The notes beneath the pieces are model-generated. The model saw only the letters and a list, made by a program, of their open reading frames with translations, searched no databases and was not told the origin of the DNA. Below are positions 56,737 to 64,000 of a DNA stretch of 64,000 nt, piece by piece. Made by a program: the position numbers and the translations under genes. The stretch's first letter is position 1. Every line of letters starts with the position of its first letter. Origin of the DNA: Leptoclinus maculatus (lineage: Eukaryota > Chordata > Actinopteri > Perciformes > Stichaeidae); NCBI GenBank assembly GCA_032191485.1, contig JAVDOI010000002.1, positions 1,736,360-1,800,359 of the forward strand, written 5' to 3'.

Positions 56737-57316
56737 GCTATTTTTCATCTGTAGTCCCAAGGCAGATGTTACAAGCATGCAGTTCGGCGGTAAAATTGTA
56801 TAAATGTACAATTATTAGTGTTACAAATTGTTTATGTGTCACAGACTGTTGTGTCGTGGTGTTTTGCTCTGTTAAAGAGCGTTAGTTGTGGGTTGTTAAT
56901 TGTTATAAAGTTATGACCATGACTAGGGGTCCCTCTCAATACACATAAGTTAACTAGCTCCGACTGCATCGCTCATAGCGGTGAACAATATTTTTAGCTG
57001 CTTGTTGAAGACAGACAGCAGTTGTCCCGCTTTGCACCGGTATGACGGTATGTGAAAAATTCATATCGTACGGGAAATTAAAACCGGTATACCGCCCTAA
57101 CCTGGGCCGTCACTGCTGTCCTGCAGCTGAAACACAGCTACTGTTATTATTTGTTTTGTGTAAAAATGAAGCCAACACCTATCTGCAGAGAATACGCCGA
57201 GAGTGCGTCTCCTCTCTGCTCTGACTGCAGCTGGGACTGCTGCGCAAGTTACCGCCTGTGAGTGCTTTGAGGCGGCGGATCGTTCACGACAGTGCAGAAC
57301 GTACGTGTTTTAACGT
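56737..57316. other. Intergenic, nothing recognised
   Basis: No gene or classified element between the LTR element and the hAT copy. Confidence 0.4.
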
Positions 57317-58305
57317 CACAAAAGTCTCCAATAACACCAGAACAAGTCGCTAGATTTGTCGCTAGTAGCTTTTGACAAAAGTCGCCATGAGGGTTTGGAA
57401 AGTCACCAGATTTAGCGAAAAAGTCGCCAAGTTGCCAACACTGGCACCGCTAAATATGTCCCCAGAGCAACATTGGACGTAACAATGGTTCCTATCACAT
57501 ATTAAACCAAACAAAAATCCATCTTCATAAAAACAAGTTGTACAAATAATAATATATAAACAAGCATATTAAAGCTACTGCAGATATAAAAACAAACGCA
57601 TTTAACTTACCAGAGCTGCTGTTCACTATTTAAAGACAAAGTCCATCCTTCTTTCTTTGTTAATAAAGAGTTTAATCTCACCGTTGTTCAGTACATCTGT
57701 GCGTTTTAGTTCCAGTAAGAAGTCCTTCTCGATTCATGGATGCCAGTGAAGACAGTCGAGCCTCCCCAGTTGTATTTCTTGAATACGTTTTAATGCGTTT
57801 GAGGGCTCAAAATGTCCGCTCGACAGAGGCAGCAGATATTGGGATTGTCACCGCCCAACATGTCAGGCTAGCCCACTGACCAATCACGTATGGCTAGGCC
57901 AGCTAGCAGGCTCTGGCATGTCAAAGAATACGCCCAACATGTCAAACTAAAGATCTGATTGGTTGAACACTATGACAATCAACAATATCGTCCCCATTCA
58001 CTTAAACTGCACATGGATTCACTTGTGAGTCTGCAGGCCTCGGGCCTCTCTTCTTACCTAGAAACACTGAGGTGAAATCTGATTGGATAAAAGCTCTACT
58101 TAAAACAAGCTGCACTGGAAGCAGAGCAACTGAGGAAGACAGTAGCTGTGCAATGAGAAAATAAGATAATGGGAAAAATATTTTTTGAAATTATAATACA
58201 TGTAGTGTATTTAAGAAAAATTATTAAATTATAAAATAGCTCTAACTTTGTGATTCTGTTTAGGCCAGCAGAGAAGGCTTTGCAGGCCCTGACGGCCCAC
58301 CACTG
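57317..58305. mobile_element. hAT-like element copy, direct relative of 40339-41257
   Basis: Same order as 40339-41257 from AAAAGTCTCCAATAACACC to GGCCCACCACTG, with small indels. The right terminus CAGTGGTGGGCCGTCAGGG (reverse complement) is shared with 36968-37974. Confidence 0.8.
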
Positions 58306-59527
58306 AATAACACACTACAGCAGACTCAGTGTATAAAACAAAGTACTTAATTTTAAACAAATGGGCCCACACACACTCACTCACATTAACAACAGTTCAT
58401 CTTCAGTTTTGGAGGGAAAACAAAACACAGTTTGTAGTCGAAAATATTGAAAACACGTTGACAAACGGAGGTGACGGCAACGGCGGTGAAGTCCTCGTCG
58501 AAAACACACCAACCGTCCTGTCCTGTCAGCACTGACGTCCTCTGATCCAGCAACTCAAACACTTTAACAGAACAACTTTTCACACAAAAAACCTCGGCAA
58601 AATCTACTGATATGAAACAATCAATGTGCCGTGCTGTCCACAGTTAACAGTTTTGTTCTCTAAAACTAAACATTCAAAATGTGAGGAATTTAAGTTTTAA
58701 TGCGCTCCTAATTATGGATATTATGTGATACAGTGTATTTACCTGTAGGAGTTTAAACTAAAGAGTGTGGTCATTTCATGCATTAAGTGTGTCTGTGTGA
58801 TCAGGTTGAGGAATGTACTGGAGCGGGGGTTGGAAGAAGTGGCTGGGTGAGGTGTTAAGAGTAGAACAACAGGACAACAGCCAGGAGGGGCTTATTGGGT
58901 TTACAAAGAACTGGAAATCCTTGGAGAGAGCCAGACTCCCTCCGCATCATGGGACAGACAGACCATTCTGTCCTGTGGTGTGAACGGGGCCTCATATTTC
59001 ATGGAATATTATGTTTGTTTTGTTATTAATGGTGTGATTCGGTTTGTAACTGTTTGTAACTGCATTCGCTTTTATTAGTATATTAAATCCCTTTTGATTT
59101 AAACTCCAACCAGCTGATTCGGCCCTGCTTGCTGATGGAAGAAAGAGAGCAAGGGGGGGGCTGCTTCTTCTCCTCTGTGGGCCTCTTCTCCTCTGTTTGA
59201 GAAACTTTTGAACTTAACAAAAACAAACTATCTCCCCTCGCATTTCTCTGGCGTTTTCTCCCGTTCTTCTCTATTCCACTCTTTTCTCTCCCCTCCCGCT
59301 CCTCTCTCTCACCTACGACCAATTAACGTAGGTGGGGCTGAATGACACCAACAGCAACCAATCAAACCAACATAGCTCAAAACTTAAAACACTATCAGTG
59401 TTTTTTCTTTTTCTCTCTCACTTGGTTTAACCCATTGTTTGCCGTAACTATTGTTTAGAGCTGTTTATTTCAAACTACTTATTCACTTTTATAGGAACTA
59501 ACTTGTTTTAATACCTTGGTTTTACAC
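58306..59527. other. Intergenic, nothing recognised
   Basis: Moderately AT-rich, a purine/pyrimidine-biased stretch at 59150-59310. No gene recognised. Confidence 0.4.
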
Positions 59528-59807
59528 CAGGGCCCTATTCCTCGTACGTCGCTAACTGAGTAAGCCGGATAAGTTTGAGGATGAGATTACACCAGTCAGG
59601 CTTTTCGGTTCCACGAAGCAAGTTTGGCAAAATCACCATAGCAACACATCAATAAGTTTGAACCTGCTCCAGAGCAGGCTCACTGAAGGAAGCTGGATAA
59701 GTTTGCCACTCCCCCGGGAAAAAATGTCAGCTCCTTTCCTCATCCCATTGATAAAGGAGCGATATTAGTTAGATTAGCGTTTTATAGGGAGAGAGTTCTT
59801 CAAGATC

Positions 59808-59915
59808 GGTCCATGTACGTTTTGATGATCTGTTTTACCGTTCATTCGATGAAACGAAAATACGGAAATGTCCGTATTTTAACGGTAAAACAGATGACTA
59901 AAATGTACACGGACC
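59808..59915. repeat. Nested hairpins inside the Harbinger element
   Basis: 59808-59842 and 59881-59915 are 35-base inverted repeats (30 of 35 matching). In the loop, AAAATACGGA (59857-59866) and TCCGTATTTT (59871-59880) form a second perfect 10-bp hairpin with an AATG loop. Confidence 0.93.
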
Positions 59916-60070
59916 GAGATCGCCAAGAGCCGTTATCACATCATGACTTCCTATACGAGCGCTATCGATTCTGCCAACAAGGAATCATTTATTTACAAGA
60001 CCTTCTCGAGTCATACATTGTGAACACCACATGCAGCCGAGCATTGACTGTCTCACAGACTGTATCATAG
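59885..60070 (+). pseudogene. HARBI1-like transposase N-terminal fragment
   Basis: FLYERYRFCQQGIIYLQDLL then ESYIVNTTCSRALTVSQTV matches the N-terminal LLERYRFSxxGIxYL...RSxALTVxQxV region of HARBI1-type nucleases. It stops at 60070 before the DDE catalytic part. The first codons come from an inverted repeat (see 59808-59915). Confidence 0.72.
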
Positions 60071-60540
60071 CCGCACGCTTTTTTGCGAGTATTGTACAGT
60101 GTCGGCAATGCTGCTGCATGCCGTGCTGTTCGTAAAGTTTATTTGGTGTTAGATTTAGCCATGATTATGGTCTTGACTTCCTCATAAGCTGTCATGATCA
60201 TCTCCTGCTCGCCAGTGGAGAAAAAAGACGCTCTTTTTACTTTATTCGCCGTACTGTTAGAAAATCATGGTTTCGGTGATCGACGCTTCCCCCTTTTGAC
60301 GTAAAACGGGCACGCCCAATTATCCTGATGACTGAGGTCTTGTTCGACTTAACGAGACTGTTTGAGCGCTGATCAGCCTTTGAGGAACCGAGATAGCCTG
60401 CCTTCAATCATCTCTGTAATTTAAGCTGGATAATTGGACATTTGATCGATTTAGTTGAGCGACGTACGAGGAATAGGGCCCAGGGCTACACCGGTATAAC
60501 CTGTAGCCTCTCCCCAGATACAAAAACATCCGGCTCTACA

Positions 60541-60885
60541 CTACCAGAGTTTGTTTTGGTAAAAAACATACATACTGTTGGGGGTCCGGAGGAGGGACAT
60601 CCCAGCAGCTAAAAACAGCATTGCTTTAACCATAGTTACATGAACCATGAAGTTAGTGAGTTCATTTGCAACTTGTGCCATTTTGCTACCATGCAAGTAA
60701 ATTACAGTGTCATCTGCATACATTTGGATGTTGGTGTCAGGACATGCTAATGGCAGATCATTGATATATAAAGAAAATGTGGGTCCAGGATAGATCCTTG
60801 TGGGATGCCTGTAGACAAGTGGAGGACAGTTGATTGATAGTTCTGTATTTGAACATACTGTGATCTATTTAGCAAATTGTCACGG
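60541..60885 (-). pseudogene. LINE reverse transcriptase fragment (catalytic region)
   Basis: Minus strand reads LHLSTGIPQGSILDP and, in another frame, MYADDTVIYLHGS with the YADD box. Frameshifted. The element's upstream part is at 62771-63550, displaced by later insertions. Confidence 0.85.
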
Positions 60886-61400
60886 GAGTGCAAGATGTAG
60901 GACCCAATAGCAAGACCACAGGAGACAGAGTCTGGTATAACAGATTTTATTAAACCAGGATTAAAGGACAGGAATGGCTGTGTGGAGCCCGTGGTCTGAC
61001 ACAGCTTGCAGGCCGGATCATCGATGAGAGTCCCGTGGCTCGGCACCGGAGGGCAGGCAGATCGGCAATGTGAGTCCCGTGTCTCGACACCGGAGAGCAG
61101 GCAGAGCGACGGTGTGAAGTCCCATTGGAACACAACGGGGGGCACGGGGGATTCCCGAACCAGCGGACAGCAGAAGCAGGCGCTCGAGGCAGAAGACGAT
61201 TCGGGGTCGAAGCAGGCGAAAGACGGTACGAACTGACAACCCCAGACTGCAGGACCAGGGTTGATATAGTGGCAGGGGAAGGATTAGTGTGATCAGAGTC
61301 TGGTGTGTCAGCCTGCGAGAGGTAATCGGCTGGAGTGTCCGCAGCTGTGCACTAGTCAGGGGTGTGGCCATGGGAGGTGTCTGGTGGCAGAGGAAAATCC
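60886..61400 (+). repeat. Dispersed repeat inserted in the LINE
   Basis: Begins TGTCACGGGAGTGCAAGATG and interrupts the LINE reading frame exactly between NLLNRSQYV and upstream LINE sequence. It resembles the repeat at 14540 in opening motif and composition. Class uncertain. Confidence 0.45.
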
Positions 61401-62428
61401 CAGAGCACATGGCACACAACAACAAACAGAGAGAACAGCTCAGACAACGTATGACATAATCTGAAACATGGCGACGTCTCTCGCAAGACCACAAGATAGC
61501 GCGAGACTCTACAATGGCGGTAGACAATAGAGATCTCGTTATCTACACGTGTCTGAAGCAGTTAGCATAACCCCGGAGCTACATTAGCTTAAAGCTATGT
61601 GTGTATGTATGGGTTAGTAAAAGAAGAGAGAAAGCAAACGAAACAAAATAAATCCTCCAAAAACAAAATAAGATCCTTCTCGCCGCGGTAGAGTACGGAA
61701 GATTGTTCTCTCATCTACAGAAACCCAGCTAACGACTCTTTGATTTGCATAGCCGCGGTTCTGACCTCTGAACTAATGAGAAACAACTTCTGGCCTCACT
61801 AATGGTGAATTATCTCAACACGATTGCAGTAGTATGAAATGCACAGTAACTTCTACACAACATTAACGATCTCGATCGTTAATCTCGGCGATTATTGAGC
61901 ATACACACCACGTTATAAAAATGACACAGTAACTTAAGCAACACAAACAAGATAATAAACAAAATAACCTAACTCTGCCCAGACTCTGCCTTACTAGGAG
62001 TAGATTTCGTGGTATGATCGGTCGGTCCTCCGATGGCGCGGCTCCGTGCGTTGCGCAATAAATTATCTCCGTAGCAGAGAATTTCTTCAGCTGGTAGCCG
62101 GCATGAATCGACTTGAAGAAGTCCGTTTCTTCACTTCTGCAGGAACATTGTTCGCTTCCTCGTCCAGGATGCGAACAAAAACAAAACAAATAAACAAAAA
62201 AAAGTCCAGTAGATACGTCCAGCGAATCTAAACTGTTTAAAACCTAGGATTTTCTTTTAAATACAGCAACGTTGCTTGCTTCCTTGTCCGACTAGAGGTC
62301 AGAGGAATAAGCGATGCGTTCAAGCGCGCTCAGTACTTTTGTAAGCGAGCTGCTTCCGGCCGTGAAACCGGAAGTCCCGCCTCGGCATCCCTGGTCTCGT
62401 CCAATTAGACCGCAGTGTTGCATTTGGG
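61401..62428. other. Inserted sequence of unknown class
   Basis: CpG-rich sequence between two repeats inside the split LINE. No recognised coding region. Confidence 0.35.
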
Positions 62429-62866
62429 CAGTGGCGGGCAGTGCATTTTATACCCAGGCCTTCACTGCTGTCATGCAGCTGAAATACCACCTTATAACCA
62501 CATGATGGTGCCACAGCTATTATTCGTTTCTAAGGCTGTAACTATGTACGTACTCATATTAAACCGTTCTGTACGAGGCTTACAATACGTTTGAATAATG
62601 CTAGAGCATTTGGAAAATGCAGAAGCTTAAATTCAGGAAAATATAATGTTTTCTGTGCTCATGTAGGACAGTGGTTCTCAGCTGGTCTGGCTGTGGGACC
62701 CACCATCATCCCTTAACGACAAGCCGCGGCTTGTGTCTTGTCTTATGATTTTACTTTCTCAACCCAAACGTTAAACGTACTGCTCTGCAATCTCTTTCCT
62801 CGTCTCAGCCCCCTGTGTCACGGTGTGTGGTAGTCTGCTGTTAAGTTTCGTTTCACGATAGTCACA
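62429..62866. mobile_element. hAT-like element fragment, relative of 36968-37974
   Basis: Starts CAGTGGCGGGCAGTGCATTT and follows 37974 down to about 37460 in reverse complement, then stops abruptly at GATAGTCAC. Truncated copy inserted in the LINE. Confidence 0.78.
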
Positions 62867-63550
62867 CCTTAATGTGAACTTCTTTCTAGTGGGGGTTTGA
62901 ATTGAGAGGTTAATGATTTTGCTGATGGGATCTGTCAGTGTTGTGCTAAGTTCTTTGAGCAACTACATCCATACCAAATGTATCCTTTGTTTTGGATGGT
63001 TTAGGAGAACTGATTATTCTCGTGACCTCCGATTGAGTGACATTTCTTATGCTGAAGGTTGGCTCCAATGAATTTACTGTAGATGTAGCGCACTGAAATA
63101 TGTCATTTCATATTTCTTACTAATTTAATATCAGTGTGTCTATGTAAAATGATTTGCTTAAAGTATGTGTTTAAGTTCATTCATATTTGTATTACTTCAG
63201 TAGTTATTCTTGCTAACTGTAAAGGGAAGAAAGTTGTTGTACTGACCCTTTAGAAGAAAGCGCTGTCGCTTTAAGAGAGTTTTTAGAGAACGTGATGTAT
63301 GCAGGCTGAAGGCAAAATGTGCTTGTGCTTAACCGTGGGGTTTGTAAATAAAAGTTGCAAAACGAAGATGGACGTGTTGTTGGACAGTTCATTTTAAGGG
63401 TGCAACATAGACATGTGTATTCTCAGGGGAGAAACATTTAGCAATGGTAGCTGCAGAATCAATTAAATAGTGATTGAAAGCTTTTGCTACTTCAGCTGGG
63501 TCATTTGACAGCTTTCCATTTATGTTAAGTTCCTGCAGCTTCGTTACTTT
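62771..63550 (-). pseudogene. LINE pol fragment upstream of the RT catalytic region
   Basis: Readable minus-strand pieces in shifting frames: LKELSTTLTDPISKIINLSI, SEVTRIISSPKPSKTKDTFG, and further up LQELNINGKLSNDPAEVAKA. These are typical of the region before the RT core in L2/Rex-type LINEs. The 3' part is at 60541-60885. Confidence 0.75.
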
Positions 63551-63572
63551 GTTGAAATGTCCTGTTAGCTTG

Positions 63573-63994
63573 TGTTACGTGCCGTGTTGTGCTCTCCCTC
63601 TGTTTACCCTCAGTGTCCTCTCGGGTGCCGCCCAGTTCCTGGATCGAACATGGCTGCGCTCAATTACTGATCAGTGGATAAAAGGAGAGGAGAACCAGAA
63701 GGACAACCCCTTGGGCCAAAACCACAGTACTGACGCTGTGTGTGTGGGGATGTGTGGATCAGCAGGTGTTCCAGCGTGTGTTTAAGCCGTGTGTGCTGAT
63801 AGTTTGTGTGTCATCAACTAGTGTCGCTCTCTGGTTAGCAGAGATGTTTTCGTTTACTGCCGTGTGAGCAGCTAGCCCTTTGTCTAATAAATATTCCTTG
63901 GTTAAACCCACTGCAGTTGCTCATTCTCTCTTTCCCCGGAAAATGAACACCGTTACTCCCCGCATCCCTTAGATGCTTAAACGGGAACGTAACA
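63573..63994 (+). mobile_element. Solo LTR inserted in the LINE
   Basis: Starts TGTTACGTG and ends AACGTAACA. AATAAA-type signal in TCTAATAAATATTCC about 100 bases before the end. Flanked by GCTTG / GTTTG, a 5-bp target duplication with one mismatch. Same general design as the TGTCACG LTR family but a different sequence. Confidence 0.78.
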
Positions 63995-64000
63995 GTTTGT

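Larger units (their letters stand above)
59531..60480 (+). mobile_element. PIF/Harbinger-type element, 950 bp, internally deleted
   Basis: 23-bp perfect terminal inverted repeats (59531-59553, 60458-60480; GGCCCTATTCCTCGTACGTC at the tip) and a 3-bp target duplication CAG (59528-59530, 60481-60483). A 3-bp duplication fits Harbinger, though TWA is the usual target. Carries a fragment of a HARBI1-like nuclease. Confidence 0.85.

Noticed and set aside
59813..59884. Genuine N-terminus MYVLMICFTVHSMKRK of the Harbinger protein
   Set aside because: These codons lie within the nested inverted repeat and do not resemble the family; homology begins only afterwards.

Overview
The window is animal nuclear DNA, almost certainly from a ray-finned (teleost) fish. 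It has intron-rich vertebrate-type genes with GT/AG splice sites, and most of the rest is transposon sequence of kinds abundant in fish: hAT, Harbinger, Tf1/sushi-like LTR elements, Gypsy and LINE fragments. No bacterial, CRISPR, rRNA or tRNA feature was found.

Two host genes can be assembled exon by exon, both on the minus strand. (1) A vesicular monoamine transporter-type gene (SLC18A family) has 16 coding exons from 49173 down to 32472. The joined frame is open and gives 475 residues. (2) An ornithine-decarboxylase-family gene has 9 coding exons from 22030 down to 17423 and gives 445 residues. Its lysine, cysteine and aspartate active-site motifs are intact, but the C-terminal degradation tail of ordinary ODC is missing. 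The last two exons of a second SLC18A copy lie on the plus strand at 5249-5785. They sit inside a large inverted duplication: left arm 1-8097, right arm 30285-33390, with the left arm running off the window. The likely layout is two tail-to-tail transporter genes flanking one ODC-type gene, that is, an amine-making enzyme between two vesicular amine transporters.

Region by region: 1-8097, left duplication arm, interrupted at 169-5030 by two TTAA-separated copies of an unrecognised element, one carrying a 1.4 kb CAA-rich tandem repeat. 8098-17422, transposon debris: a solo LTR, Gypsy reverse transcriptase and integrase remnants, a CA microsatellite. 17423-22030, ODC-type gene with a foldback element in an intron. 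22031-24595, possible 5' region. 24604-28399, a pseudogenised hAT transposon with a second hAT nested inside it, both with perfect 8-bp target duplications. 28400-30284, LTR-like and unclassified sequence. 30285-33390, right arm. 32472-49173, SLC18A gene with several non-autonomous DNA transposons in its introns. 49300-52870, foldback repeat, hAT fragment and LINE fragment. 52874-56731, a complete non-autonomous LTR retrotransposon. 57317-64000, more hAT copies, a Harbinger element with nested hairpins, and one LINE broken up by later insertions.

The two most notable items are the SLC18A / ODC / SLC18A arrangement and the 3.86 kb LTR retrotransposon. The LTR element has matched LTRs, a perfect 5-bp target duplication and an 11-nt primer-binding site complementary to a site in its own LTR (Tf1-type self-priming). 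It carries one long proline-rich repetitive reading frame in place of gag-pol.
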